Shown here one piece after another: positions 1 through 8,212 of a stretch of 42,839 nucleotides of DNA (positions within the stretch are counted from its first letter, which is position 1; each line of letters starts with the position of its first letter). The stretch spans positions 1 through 42,839 of the IMG/VR virus record IMGVR_UViG_3300034050_000139, one strand, 5' to 3'. Under the pieces are notes generated by a model that saw only the letters and a list, made by a program, of their open reading frames with translations, had not been told where the DNA came from and did no database searches. Both the position numbers and the translations under genes were made by a program. The DNA comes from a virus.

Positions 1-605
1 TGCTCAGTGGTTGTTTGGGGGATATTAATTTGAAATTTCTCCGGCACGACATCACTTTTTGTGGTCGTATAAGATATTTTGTATTCCAGAAAAGCCGTCT
101 CAATATAGGTGTGGACCTCTGCGACAAAGAGCGTGTTTAATTCCTGCTCAGGTATCGGTTGCTGTTGCCTGTCGAAAAATACGTATTCGACCCCATCAAA
201 CTTACCCTCTGGGGTGTCGGGCATGGCGGTCCCAAACGGAATATCCAAAGGTTGGAAACCCTCGCGCAACGTTACGTATGAGCGTTGGACGACTCGAAAC
301 TCGCGGCCCCCTACGTTACCGATGACGTTACGATAACCGGAAGAGAAGTTGTAGAGGTCTTGATTCTCGCGCTCCGCTGCATAGAAGAACTCAAAAATCT
401 CATTACGCTCGATATCTACGGGCTTAATGAAAATTAACTTGTGATAGGGCCACTTCGCTGCGTTGGGGTGCGGGGTTCCGTATTCAGGGAACTCGCTACG
501 GTTGCAGTCCCGAACTTCACTGAACAGAACATCCGTAATAAGGGGAGTCGGAAATACTTTCCGATCCTGCCGGAACGGAGCTTGTGGTAGTTGGGATATT
601 GGCAT
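1..605 (-). CDS. Partial gene at window edge, probable virion protein of unknown function
   Basis: The frame opens at ATG (complement of 603-605) and stays open for 201 codons to the first base of the window, so the C-terminus and stop are missing. I do not recognise the family. The protein is soluble-looking, rich in charged and aromatic residues, with no signal peptide or membrane segment; one distinctive stretch reads FFDRQQQPIPEQEL. It lies 5 nt behind the fibre gene on the same strand, at the end of the visible structural run. That position, not any motif, is why I call it a likely tail or fibre-related virion protein. Confidence 0.75.
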   Translation of the reverse strand, partial: MPISQLPQAPFRQDRKVFPTPLITDVLFSEVRDCNRSEFPEYGTPHPNAAKWPYHKLIFIKPVDIERNEIFEFFYAAERENQDLYNFSSGYRNVIGNVGGREFRVVQRSYVTLREGFQPLDIPFGTAMPDTPEGKFDGVEYVFFDRQQQPIPEQELNTLFVAEVHTYIETAFLEYKISYTTTKSDVVPEKFQINIPQTTTE

Positions 606-610
606 AATTT

Positions 611-2350
611 TTAGATGAGTGCCATTGCCGTTATGTTCATGAAGTCTACAGTTGCATTATTTGCAGCATCTGCATTCGTAACAAACACTTCAATATATTC
701 GTTAGTTGCCAGCTCAACAATACACTGGCACGAGACATGAGCTAAACTGCCCGCACCTGTAGCTGTAGTTGAAATAATTGACGTAGTTAATGCAGTTGAT
801 GTATTCTCATAAAATGCAAACTTATAGTCGTTACCGTTAGTCCCGTGAAAACTTAGCGCCACAGTTATCAGAAACTTACGGGTTGCAGTTCCTGTATACG
901 TTAATCGGTTGCTACTAGGGTGTGTGAAGTTAGATAACGTACCCGCTGTGGTAGTGCCAGCAACTTTTACAAAAGTGCCAGTCGTAGCTATTGTTGTTGC
1001 AGTGATGCTCGAAATGTAGCACTCACCATATGCCGATTGGGTGGCTCCCGTTCCGCCATTGGCGACGGGTAGAGTTCCAGTTACGCCTGTGGTTAAAGGC
1101 AAACCAGTGCAGCTTGTAAGCGTGCCAGAAGTAGGTGTGCCCAAGATAGGCGTAACCAAAGTCGGAGAAGTATCGAATACGAGCGCACCTGATCCTGTCT
1201 CCCCTGTAACTGCCGCAGCTAGATTCGCACTTGAAGGAGTTGCAAGGAAAGTTGCCACTCCGGTGCCGAGTCCAGAAACGCCCGTTGTCAGCGGCAAGCC
1301 AGTGCAGTTGGTGAGCGTGCCGGAGGTAGGTGTGCCCAAGATAGGTGTGACTAAAGTCGGAGAAGTAGCCAGTGCGTTAGCTCCGCTTCCAGTTGAAGTG
1401 GTTACGTTAGTTCCACCATTAGCTACAGGCAAAATGCCTGTAACATCCGTCGTAAGGACGACTGCCCCATATGAGGGAGCTGTTGAAATTCCGGTTGAGC
1501 GGAGTACAGTATTAGCCGCACCACTGGCGAGTTTCGATAGGGCCGTAGAGCCACTTGCATACAGGATATCTCCGATGGCATATATCGACTGTCCGGTACC
1601 GCCACTAGAGGCCGTTACGGAATTTTGGGTAGCGAGAGTACCCAAACCCAAAGCCGTTCTGGCGGTGGAGGCATCTGCCTGTCTCAGGAATCCTGTACCG
1701 GATTCTAGCATAAAGGAAGAGGAGCCGATCTCTGCGGCATCGCCGGAACTCGTAGTGGGTTTTCCAAGAAGCGTGTAGCCGGATACAGGTTGCATCTTCG
1801 CGAACGTGACAGCGTCATTCGCAATCGTAGTAACCCCAACACTAGAAACAGTAATATCACCGGTAACTGCAACGGACGTGGGGACGCTGCCGCTGCTACC
1901 GACGAGGATGTTACCGCTCGACATAGAGGCGAGCTTTGAGTGAGCAATAGCGGCGGATGCGTTGACATCTGCATTTACGATAGCCCCAGACGCGATAGCC
2001 GTAACTCCGGCATTGGAGATGGTGATGTCACCAGTAACCGCAACGGACGCGGCAGCATTAGAGCCATTGCCAACAAGGATGTTTCCGCTGGTCAGGGGCG
2101 CTAGCTTACTAAACGCAAGTGCTGCGATAGAAGTAACTCCGGTATTAGAGAGGGCAACATCACCAGTAACCGCAACGGATGTAGGAACGTTTGCGGCACT
2201 GCCAACAAGGATGTTTCCGTTGGTCAGAGGTGCCAGCTTACTAAACGCAATTGCCGCGTCAGTCGCGACGGAAGCGTTTGTAACGGAAAGAGATGCCGGA
2301 GTGCTGACTCCAACATCGGAAATAGTAAGGGTGTAAGTGTCGGATGGCAT
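611..2350 (-). CDS. Repeat-rich tail fibre / head fibre protein, 579 aa
   Basis: The protein is built of repeats low in charge and rich in Thr, Ser, Gly and Ala. Three copies of a module with the core FSKLAPLTxGNILVG...SVAVTGD lie at about residues 33-77, 78-120 and 132-177. A fibre motif TARTALGLGTLATQ follows near 229. Two copies of SPTLVTPILGTPTSGTL, a stretch common in phage fibres, sit near 330 and 395, each beside a LPVANGGT turn. The last ~130 residues (447-579) lack the repeats and look like a compact beta-rich C-terminal domain, possibly C1q-like. The length and architecture fit a trimeric fibre shaft with a terminal knob. The receptor is unknown. It follows the 115-aa gene by 5 nt. 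Confidence 0.8.
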   Translation of the reverse strand: MPSDTYTLTISDVGVSTPASLSVTNASVATDAAIAFSKLAPLTNGNILVGSAANVPTSVAVTGDVALSNTGVTSIAALAFSKLAPLTSGNILVGNGSNAAASVAVTGDITISNAGVTAIASGAIVNADVNASAAIAHSKLASMSSGNILVGSSGSVPTSVAVTGDITVSSVGVTTIANDAVTFAKMQPVSGYTLLGKPTTSSGDAAEIGSSSFMLESGTGFLRQADASTARTALGLGTLATQNSVTASSGGTGQSIYAIGDILYASGSTALSKLASGAANTVLRSTGISTAPSYGAVVLTTDVTGILPVANGGTNVTTSTGSGANALATSPTLVTPILGTPTSGTLTNCTGLPLTTGVSGLGTGVATFLATPSSANLAAAVTGETGSGALVFDTSPTLVTPILGTPTSGTLTSCTGLPLTTGVTGTLPVANGGTGATQSAYGECYISSITATTIATTGTFVKVAGTTTAGTLSNFTHPSSNRLTYTGTATRKFLITVALSFHGTNGNDYKFAFYENTSTALTTSIISTTATGAGSLAHVSCQCIVELATNEYIEVFVTNADAANNATVDFMNITAMALI

Positions 2351-2355
2351 AATGA

Positions 2356-2703
2356 TTAAGCGTCGTTGGTAATTTGTTCGCGTGCAACAAGCGATCCGTA
2401 AAGAAGCCTAGTGCGAGAGCCACTACGATCCATGAATATGTCCCACTCGTAGAGGCCTCTGCCAGCCCGCAAAGTTTTGGTTTGGGCTTTGGTAAGTGAA
2501 ATGAGAACTTGACCATTAGTGGCGGAGCCGGTAATAGTGGGTGTGAGGTCGAGTGCTTCTTTCTTCGAAGCAACCTCACGGACATCAGCATAAAACACCG
2601 CGCCAGTAATATCGACGGCAACGCCAGCTTGATTTTTAATAGTCAGAACGAAGCTGTAATCCGCTGCACGGTCAAGGGTGATGTCGTAATTGGCTGCGAG
2701 CAT
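2356..2703 (-). CDS. Small fibre-associated virion protein, 115 aa
   Basis: This 115-aa protein has alternating hydrophobic and polar strands (YDITLDRAADYSFVLTIKN near the start, GRGLYEWDIFMDRSG near residue 80) with no membrane segment. The pattern suggests an immunoglobulin-like or BppU-N-like beta domain, the kind used to attach receptor-binding proteins; that likeness is by eye only. It lies between the 105-aa fibre-associated gene and the 579-aa fibre gene, which supports a role in tail or fibre assembly. No Shine-Dalgarno is visible before the ATG. Confidence 0.65.
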   Translation of the reverse strand: MLAANYDITLDRAADYSFVLTIKNQAGVAVDITGAVFYADVREVASKKEALDLTPTITGSATNGQVLISLTKAQTKTLRAGRGLYEWDIFMDRSGSRTRLLYGSLVAREQITNDA

Positions 2704-2740
2704 TGGTGAACTTTACAGGATTAATGGTACAGGGTCAAGG

Positions 2741-3058
2741 TTAAGCCCACCAGATATTGGGGACACCATCAGAGATTGGTCTTGGGACTTGGACGGGATT
2801 GCCGTCTTCATCGTCAACTGTCCAAGTTGAAGCCCAGTAGATGAATTGCTCGCCACCTGCGGGAATCGGGATGCCTACGAGATCGCGGAATAGCACCCAC
2901 CATGATCCGGCAAACTCGCCAACCACACACAATGCGTGTTCATGTGACGCGAGACTGGATTGCACCACGCCGTCACCATCTGGCGCGGCAAAGCCATTGG
3001 CGATGCCGAATTGCTCTGCGATTGCTTTCGATGGGAAGTTTAGGATGTAGTCGGTCAT
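2741..3058 (-). CDS. Small fibre-associated protein, copy 1 (105 aa)
   Basis: The protein starts MTDYILNFPSKAIAEQFG and ends PNIWWA. It is acidic and tryptophan-rich, with no membrane segment. The ATG (3056-3058) overlaps the stop of the tail-fibre gene in an ATGA arrangement, so the two are translationally coupled; that decides this start over a longer non-ATG one running into the fibre gene. A second copy at 42431-42748 differs at 12 of 105 residues and also sits directly behind the end of a fibre gene. The constant pairing suggests a fibre accessory, chaperone or tip protein. No known family is assigned. Confidence 0.75.
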   Translation of the reverse strand: MTDYILNFPSKAIAEQFGIANGFAAPDGDGVVQSSLASHEHALCVVGEFAGSWWVLFRDLVGIPIPAGGEQFIYWASTWTVDDEDGNPVQVPRPISDGVPNIWWA

Positions 3059-3149
3059 GCTGTGAGTGATTGGAGTTTGTCGTTGGGCAGGCGTTTCTTG
3101 TAGTATCTCAGAGATGCAACACACCCGCACAGGATATTCCCGTTCTTCT
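3023..3149. repeat. 127-nt sequence repeated exactly at the window's right end
   Basis: These 127 bases are identical to 42713-42839, the last bases of the window. The first mismatch on the left is T at 3022 against C at 42712; on the right the comparison is cut by the window end, so the real repeat may be longer. The repeat covers the last ~31 codons of the tail-fibre gene and the first codons of the small fibre-associated gene. Confidence 0.95.
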
Positions 3150-4278
3150 CGTATCCTATTTTTAATTGGTTAGGCGTTGGGAGAGTCCCCGAGCCATCAG
3201 TTTGGGGAGCAACGCCATTTTTGGTGAGCGCAAAATCATTCAGCTTGTATGCACAAGCCAGTTTGAAAGCTACGTTTGAGGCTATTGGCGATCCAGAGCT
3301 CAAATTTACCTGAGTAGCACCGTTGTCAGTTACTGACAGCTGTGCAGCACTTGACCCTGTAAAAAGAGTGATGTTTTCAGTGCTACCATTAGCGTCTATC
3401 GACACAAGGTCTCTGGTTCCGCTGGTTACAGTGCGAGCTTCAACAAGCACCGACCCCTCGGTTTGGTTATACATACCAGTAAAGTTCGCTCCGGCAATAC
3501 TGCAAACATCCGCACTACGCGCCAAACCAACCGTTGTCGTAGGGATGTAGCTTGTAACAAATGCGCCTGATTCAAACTGCGCACCCCAAACAAAGATGCC
3601 AGATGTGCCGTCTCCCGTGTATGTCGTGGTAATACCATCAGCAGACATTTGAAAAGAACTTTGTGTTGCTACTGTAGCAACTACTGAACATCTATACCAC
3701 CCATTACCAAATGCAGTTATCTTAGGAGAATTTACGTTTGTTGTAGCAACTCCTGTATCAAGATTAAAGAAATCGTTTGAGCCTCCAACCCTTAGCACGA
3801 TCCAATTTCTTTCTCCTTTTTTAGCGAATACGCTGAATGTTGCTGGAACTGTTGGAATACTTGTACTGTTTAAGGTGTGAGTATTTGAAATAGATGTATC
3901 CTCAACTAACTTGTCCGCAGTAAGCGATCCGTCTGGTGCTGTTGTGGCATTTGCGGTAATTGATGATCTTGTTTTAGTCCAATTCGCGTTAGTGAAATCT
4001 TGTGAAGCAACAAAAACGTTAGTCCTAGATTCCTCAATGAGTAGCCCATTGCAAGCCAGTGTGATCGGATCGTGGTCGAATCTCGCGGCGTCGATTGCTG
4101 CACTCTGGATCAAGCCGTTATTTCCGATGAATGTCCCTGTGCTTGCACGGGTCAACACCGGAGTCGGCCCCTTGCGAGCCGTCAGCGTCTTGTCGGTGGC
4201 GAACTGGAGGTCGAGGGATAGACCGTCTGGGTTCAACCCACCAGCCCCATTCAGCATATTTCCAAGAGCGTATTTCAT
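3055..4278 (-). CDS. Tail fibre / receptor-binding-type protein with lectin-like module, 407 aa
   Basis: Residues 43-87 hold the segment LTRASTGTFIGNNG...LLIEESRTN, a conserved signature of phage tail proteins that carry a concanavalin-like (carbohydrate-binding) domain. The end, SLRYYKKRLPNDKLQSLTA, is the usual finish of such proteins. The middle is Thr/Ser-rich beta sequence. The start ATG (4276-4278) overlaps the stop of the connector gene upstream, and its stop overlaps the ATG of the 105-aa gene. It probably helps recognise host surface sugars. The last ~31 codons recur at the right end of the window, so a second copy of at least the C-terminus exists. Confidence 0.8.
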   Translation of the reverse strand: MKYALGNMLNGAGGLNPDGLSLDLQFATDKTLTARKGPTPVLTRASTGTFIGNNGLIQSAAIDAARFDHDPITLACNGLLIEESRTNVFVASQDFTNANWTKTRSSITANATTAPDGSLTADKLVEDTSISNTHTLNSTSIPTVPATFSVFAKKGERNWIVLRVGGSNDFFNLDTGVATTNVNSPKITAFGNGWYRCSVVATVATQSSFQMSADGITTTYTGDGTSGIFVWGAQFESGAFVTSYIPTTTVGLARSADVCSIAGANFTGMYNQTEGSVLVEARTVTSGTRDLVSIDANGSTENITLFTGSSAAQLSVTDNGATQVNLSSGSPIASNVAFKLACAYKLNDFALTKNGVAPQTDGSGTLPTPNQLKIGYEKNGNILCGCVASLRYYKKRLPNDKLQSLTA

Positions 4279-4892
4279 TAGTAGCGCATTTGCATATTCG
4301 CGTTTGTAAAGATGCGGTTGGAGACTAATCCGCTTGTGTGGTTCTCGTCAAGTCGGATCATTTCATCCTGAAGAAGCAACTCAGCCTCTTGATCTGCAAT
4401 CACGGACTTTTCTTGCTGTCCTTCAGCGCGGAGGTAGTCAGCGTAAGTCCCATGGGCCATGTATTGATACCATTCAGCGGGAATAGTAGTCGATTCTCCA
4501 GATCCATCACCATAGGTATCGGAAAGTTGCGCCTTGTAAGTTACAAACGCCTCGGTGGGATTTAAGTCTCCTGATACGAGTGTTGCACCGCTAGCAGTAA
4601 CCATAATGTCATACTCTTGAACCGATGACGAAATATATGGAGCTTGCTTGTAAACTCGCAAAAACGTGTCAATAGATGAAAGTCCTGACTCTGAATATGG
4701 AATTACAGAGTTTGAAATTACACGTTCCTCGCCAATCTTTAGGAACCGTGTCCAGTAGTTACTAGCCCGATACGCACGCATAGCACGGCGGTTAATCAAA
4801 GCCTTGATTCGGGGAGTTTCAATAGACGCAAACACCACTCCGCAAAGTGCTTGGATAAGCGCAAACAATTCAGCGTATGTCTTGGTTTGCAT
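4278..4892 (-). CDS. Probable head-tail connector / tail tubular A-like protein, 204 aa
   Basis: Mostly helical sequence at the N-terminus with basic patches (IKALINRRAMRAYRAS near residue 30), followed by mixed beta sequence and a charged helical tail (AEWYQYMAHGTYADYLRAEG, then DQEAELLLQDEMIRLDEN). The length and helical, charged character fit the adaptor that sits between portal and tail in podoviruses (T7 gp11-like). Its position between the decoration-protein block and the tail fibre agrees. No catalytic motif. The functional call rests on length, context and general resemblance, not on a signature. Confidence 0.6.
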   Translation of the reverse strand: MQTKTYAELFALIQALCGVVFASIETPRIKALINRRAMRAYRASNYWTRFLKIGEERVISNSVIPYSESGLSSIDTFLRVYKQAPYISSSVQEYDIMVTASGATLVSGDLNPTEAFVTYKAQLSDTYGDGSGESTTIPAEWYQYMAHGTYADYLRAEGQQEKSVIADQEAELLLQDEMIRLDENHTSGLVSNRIFTNANMQMRY

Positions 4893-4893
4893 A

Positions 4894-5172
4894 TTAAATG
4901 TTTCCTGCTCTCAGGTGTGACTGGGACTTAAAAAAACCACGGACAAATGAACGGTCGTCCCAGCATTCGGAACCGTATTTGTTTGCAATGTTGAGATACT
5001 CGTATTGAGGAATTGCCCCGATTGGCTTGCCCAACGTGGACTTAGCTTCCCTCATGGCCCGCGCTTCAGCCGCCGCTTCAATCTCGCGCTTGTTCTGGAG
5101 TGCTTCTTTGAACTTCCGCCCAGAGCACAACTCTTTGACCAGAGCGTCGGTAATAGCGTCTTCGCAAATCAT
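4894..5172 (-). CDS. Conserved-looking small protein of unknown function, 92 aa
   Basis: A 92-aa protein with an alanine/glutamate-rich helix (about residues 22-48, including KREIEAAAEARAMREAKS) and an aromatic C-terminal half (YEYLNIANKYGSECWDDRSF). No known domain. It lies just after the terminator that closes the capsid cassette and 1 nt before the connector gene. Possible roles are head completion or a small internal protein; neither is shown by sequence. Confidence 0.65.
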   Translation of the reverse strand: MICEDAITDALVKELCSGRKFKEALQNKREIEAAAEARAMREAKSTLGKPIGAIPQYEYLNIANKYGSECWDDRSFVRGFFKSQSHLRAGNI

Positions 5173-5176
5173 CGGA

Positions 5177-5216
5177 AAGAAAAGGGAAGGGGCGACGTTT
5201 TAAACCACCCCCTCCC
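5177..5216 (-). terminator. Intrinsic terminator after the capsid-decoration gene
   Basis: On the minus-strand transcript a GC-rich stem forms between GGGAGGGG (complement of 5209-5216) and CCCCTTCCC (complement of 5184-5192), with one bulged A, and is followed by TTTTCTTT (complement of 5177-5183 and neighbours). It lies 10 nt beyond the stop of the decoration gene and just before the ATG of the 92-aa gene. Termination here may be partial, since genes continue downstream. Confidence 0.65.
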
Positions 5217-5225
5217 GATTAGGAT

Positions 5226-5684
5226 TTAAGCCAGATATTGGGCAAGATCAAGGATCTCAAGACCAATGACAATTTCGCCAGCGGTGATGCTTGCAACAGC
5301 AGCGTCAGTCACTTTGATGTAAACTGGCGTAGATGCGGAAGCAGCAGCCTTTGGAAGATAGCCACCAGCAATGGTGGTATCCCCAGAAGCCTGCACGAAC
5401 ACATCTCCAGTGTTGAACGATGGCAAGCCAGTGGTCATCGCGTCAACGTCAAGAGCGTCGATGAATTCATCTGGGTCTTCCAATGTGGTTCCGATGTTTA
5501 CGACAAGGCTTGTGGAGCCTACGACGGCAACGGATTCAATCACAGCACACAGCGACACCGCACCACCAGCAGGGATTGTCGCAATTTGGCGAGTCCCACC
5601 ATTGCCGATAGCAATAAGGTCAGCCGCAGTGAGACGAATCACATCCGTGTATGGGGAACGCTCGTTATTAGTTAATTTAGCCAT
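5226..5684 (-). CDS. Probable capsid decoration / head protein, 152 aa
   Basis: A small, beta-rich, low-charge protein (AGGAVSLCAVIESVAVVGST, later GGYLPKAAASASTPVYIKV) directly downstream of the major capsid gene, between it and a terminator. Size and position are those of head decoration or head-stabilising proteins. No family signature was recognised. The leader before its ATG is A/T-rich (AAAAATAAAAAT) without a Shine-Dalgarno sequence. Confidence 0.65.
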   Translation of the reverse strand: MAKLTNNERSPYTDVIRLTAADLIAIGNGGTRQIATIPAGGAVSLCAVIESVAVVGSTSLVVNIGTTLEDPDEFIDALDVDAMTTGLPSFNTGDVFVQASGDTTIAGGYLPKAAASASTPVYIKVTDAAVASITAGEIVIGLEILDLAQYLA

Positions 5685-5706
5685 ATTTTTATTTTTCTAG
5701 TTATAA

Positions 5707-6702
5707 TTAGTAAGCAATCTTGCCGTGTGCTTGCGGGTGCTTGACGCAGAGAGTGCCAGCAACGTCAACGTAGCCACGCTCGCCACCTCCTTGGTTCTCA
5801 AGACGAGTGCCGCCCATTGGGATCAGGGTGTTGAAGCCAAGATACTTAGGGTTGAGGACGTAACCGACGTTGGTCGATGCGGTTGGCATACAGCTTGGGT
5901 TGCCGTTGATGATCTTCACAATACCAAAGTCGGAATCATAGAGGTTGACCGAAAGCGTGATCGCCTTGCTCGTCGCGTCTTGATTGACATGGTAGGTAAC
6001 GCCAGCACTCGCAGGTTGAGCGCGGGTGAAGCCGCTGATAACTTGGCGAAGAGCCGTGTTGGCAACGAGCGTCAGGCTGTTCATTTCGCCATTCTTACTA
6101 AAGATCGAACCCAACATGGTGTTGAAAGTCGATTCAGTAACAGTGGCAGCAAGGATCGAACCGGAAGGGGTTCGATAATCAGCAGGAACAGCATTGGTAG
6201 CTTGGGCGGTGGACTGAATCCACTTGCCAAGGCCACGCATACCGTAAGGAGTGCCAGCACCGTTTTCGACAGTCATTTCGTTGTCGGAAGCAATGGTAGC
6301 CTCGATGTCACGCTTGATTTCACGCATCGACTTTGCCTCAGCTTGAGCAACATTGGCAGGCCCAACGCTGGTGACTGCTTGTTGCAGATTCGACACAAGG
6401 TAATCCCGGCGCATCAGTTGGATGTAGTTACCCAAACGAGCGCGATCAGCAAACTTGTCGCTGAACGAGGTAACGTCGGAACCTTCGGAAATACCAGTCG
6501 TAACTGGGGATGCGAGGGAATCAACGGTCCACTCAGTGAACGTCGAAGCTGCTTTGCCTTTGGAGCAAAGCGACAGGATTGGGGTTTCTTCTGGAGCAAG
6601 GATAGCAAGTTCATTGCTGAGATCCTCACGGTTGGAGATTGCGGAACCCTTGCCAGTCTTGGCTTGGGGCGCATTTGGTTGATAAGTAGCACTAATTGGC
6701 AT
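5707..6702 (-). CDS. Major capsid protein, SU10/DUF5309 type, 331 aa
   Basis: The N-terminal third matches the pattern of DUF5309 (SU10-type) capsid proteins: an ELAILAPEETPILSLCSKGK segment, a TEWTVDSL strand, EGSD, then NYIQLMRRDYLVSNLQQAV and a REIKRDIEATI helix near residues 127-137. The C-terminal half has the mixed beta sequence of an HK97 fold (ITLSVNLYDSDFGIVKIING). It follows the scaffold gene and precedes the decoration gene in a block flanked by terminators. It should form the icosahedral or prolate shell. Start ATG at 6700-6702; no Shine-Dalgarno is visible. Confidence 0.88.
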   Translation of the reverse strand: MPISATYQPNAPQAKTGKGSAISNREDLSNELAILAPEETPILSLCSKGKAASTFTEWTVDSLASPVTTGISEGSDVTSFSDKFADRARLGNYIQLMRRDYLVSNLQQAVTSVGPANVAQAEAKSMREIKRDIEATIASDNEMTVENGAGTPYGMRGLGKWIQSTAQATNAVPADYRTPSGSILAATVTESTFNTMLGSIFSKNGEMNSLTLVANTALRQVISGFTRAQPASAGVTYHVNQDATSKAITLSVNLYDSDFGIVKIINGNPSCMPTASTNVGYVLNPKYLGFNTLIPMGGTRLENQGGGERGYVDVAGTLCVKHPQAHGKIAY

Positions 6703-6721
6703 GATATTTGATATTTAGAAG

Positions 6722-7756
6722 TTATTTGAATTTAGCGATTCTGGCAGCAATCCATTCTTCCGGGCTACCACTTCTTTCAAAGCGATTATACGCATCTCCT
6801 ACTTTCGCCTTTGCGGGAGAAGAAGACCTTGCAGCACCAGCTCCATATGGGGTTGAAGATGGATTTACCTTCAATTTATTTCCCATTGCTGGTTGCTTCA
6901 TGACCTTCTTTTTTTCGTAAATAGAATTAGCGGCGTGAGCCAAGATATATTCAATTTGAAATCCGATTTCTGGGACTTGCGCTTTAATGCGGTCGATCAA
7001 CGGGTCCGACACCAGTGCCTTGTAGCTTTTCCCGATATCAGACTTTTCATCTTGGATCTCTGGGACTTCACTCTTAGCTGCCTCTGAATACTGCTGATAC
7101 ATCTGCTCATACTGGGCAATCTTAACAAGATGCTGTTGTTGAGCAGGGATGTATTTAGTCAGTGCTTCTCGGGCATTCCGGTTTGCTTTCCGAATTTGCT
7201 TTTTGCTGAACTCTTTGTCGCCAACTACGATGATATCGTCAGGACCATAATCTTCATGTTCCTCTAGGATTTCATCAGTAGTCTCAAGCGTCCGTTCAAG
7301 CTCGTCATACTTTCCTTTGAGTGCTTCAAACGAAGCAACTTCTCGGAAAGGATTCTCGTCTTGAGGGACAACCTTGGCTTGCGACTGAGGCTGTGATTGA
7401 ATCTTCTCCTCCAAGGCTTTTTTCTGAGCGGTCAGCTCACCGATACGTTGCAACAATCGGCTTTTACCTTTTTTGGCTAAAGATTGAATCTGCTCAGTCG
7501 TAAGAGATAGCAGGTCAATTTCGGACTCTTCTTCGGCTTCCTCCTCGGATTCCTCTTCGGTTTCTTCTTCCGATTCTGGCGATTCCTCGTCTTCTAGACT
7601 GGCAGGCTCTTCGTCAGCTTCGGTAGATTCCTCAGACTCTTCTTCGGGTTCTTCCTCTGGAGAGGTTTGTCGGGCCACACGTTGAGCTACAAGCTCTTCG
7701 AATGACAAATTAGACACCGATTCAATAGCTTCGGCGGTAGCTTCTGGATTACTCAT
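6722..7756 (-). CDS. Scaffolding protein, 344 aa
   Basis: The N-terminal ~100 residues are dominated by Glu and Ser (runs such as EEPEEESEESTEADEEP), followed by long charged helices (residues ~85-240) and a basic C-terminal stretch. An acidic, helical protein of this length directly upstream of the capsid gene is the standard form of a scaffold that guides procapsid assembly and is later lost. It has no active-site motif for a fused protease. It is the first gene after a terminator and candidate promoter. Confidence 0.8.
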   Translation of the reverse strand: MSNPEATAEAIESVSNLSFEELVAQRVARQTSPEEEPEEESEESTEADEEPASLEDEESPESEEETEEESEEEAEEESEIDLLSLTTEQIQSLAKKGKSRLLQRIGELTAQKKALEEKIQSQPQSQAKVVPQDENPFREVASFEALKGKYDELERTLETTDEILEEHEDYGPDDIIVVGDKEFSKKQIRKANRNAREALTKYIPAQQQHLVKIAQYEQMYQQYSEAAKSEVPEIQDEKSDIGKSYKALVSDPLIDRIKAQVPEIGFQIEYILAHAANSIYEKKKVMKQPAMGNKLKVNPSSTPYGAGAARSSSPAKAKVGDAYNRFERSGSPEEWIAARIAKFK

Positions 7757-7805
7757 AATGTTTATTTAAAACGCCATTTACGCTCGGCGATGCGTGTTCG
7801 CGAAG

Positions 7806-7834
7806 AATCAAGCATTAAATCATTAGTATGTCAA
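7806..7834 (-). promoter_or_regulatory. Candidate promoter for the scaffold-capsid cassette
   Basis: On the minus strand a perfect TTGACA (complement of 7829-7834) is followed after 17 nt by TTGATT (complement of 7806-7811), a weak -10. It lies 35 nt beyond the terminator at 7864-7904 and about 50 nt ahead of the scaffold ATG, so the position is right. The -10 match is poor, which keeps confidence moderate. Confidence 0.45.
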
Positions 7835-7863
7835 GCAATTTAGTAAGGTATGGAAATTGACAC

Positions 7864-7904
7864 AAAAAAGAGGCCGTAGGGAAAACGAAAACCCTACGAC
7901 CTCT
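7864..7904 (-). terminator. Strong intrinsic terminator before the scaffold gene
   Basis: On the minus-strand transcript AGAGGTCGTAGGG (complement of 7892-7904) pairs with CCCTACGGCCTCT (complement of 7869-7881): 13 pairs, one a G-U wobble, around a 10-nt loop. It is followed directly by six T residues (complement of 7864-7869). This is a textbook rho-independent terminator. It lies 90 nt past the stop of the 71-aa gene and separates the portal block from the capsid block. Confidence 0.88.
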
Positions 7905-7994
7905 AGTATGACACAAACCACAAAACACGCGCTAACTACAGTGGTCAGACATTCACCAGCGCACAGCAACTAAAACACGAAGTTGAAAACAATG

Positions 7995-8210
7995 TCAACC
8001 ATTTTCAGCCGTCAGCAATGACAACAACTCGTCAAGAGTAGAAACGCTACCTACAATCTTCATTAGGTCGTTTGTCTCGGAGCATTGGCGAAGGTCAGCA
8101 AAGAAACGCTCGCGCTCGTCTCGGACAAATTGCACGATAGCCTTGAACTCGTCACGATCAGAGAGAGATTCAATGGCTTGTTGGATGGTTGGTTTAGGTA
8201 GTGATGTCAT
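7995..8210 (-). CDS. Conserved small phage protein, 71 aa
   Basis: A 71-aa helical, acidic protein (KPTIQQAIESLSDRDEF, VRDERERFFADLRQ, ending in a leucine-rich helix STLDELLSLLTAENG). This resembles a small protein often found near portal and scaffold genes in podoviruses, but no function is known to me. It is the last gene before the terminator at 7864-7904 and starts 2 nt downstream of the 196-aa gene. Confidence 0.65.
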   Translation of the reverse strand: MTSLPKPTIQQAIESLSDRDEFKAIVQFVRDERERFFADLRQCSETNDLMKIVGSVSTLDELLSLLTAENG

Positions 8211-8212
8211 AA

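Noticed and set aside
1041-1778. 245-aa plus-strand frame across the fibre gene
   Set aside because: A Val/Pro/Thr-rich shadow of the repeat-rich fibre protein on the other strand.
5725-6711. 328-aa frame antisense to the capsid gene
   Set aside because: It mirrors the capsid gene almost exactly; the capsid frame has clear family features and the antisense product has none.
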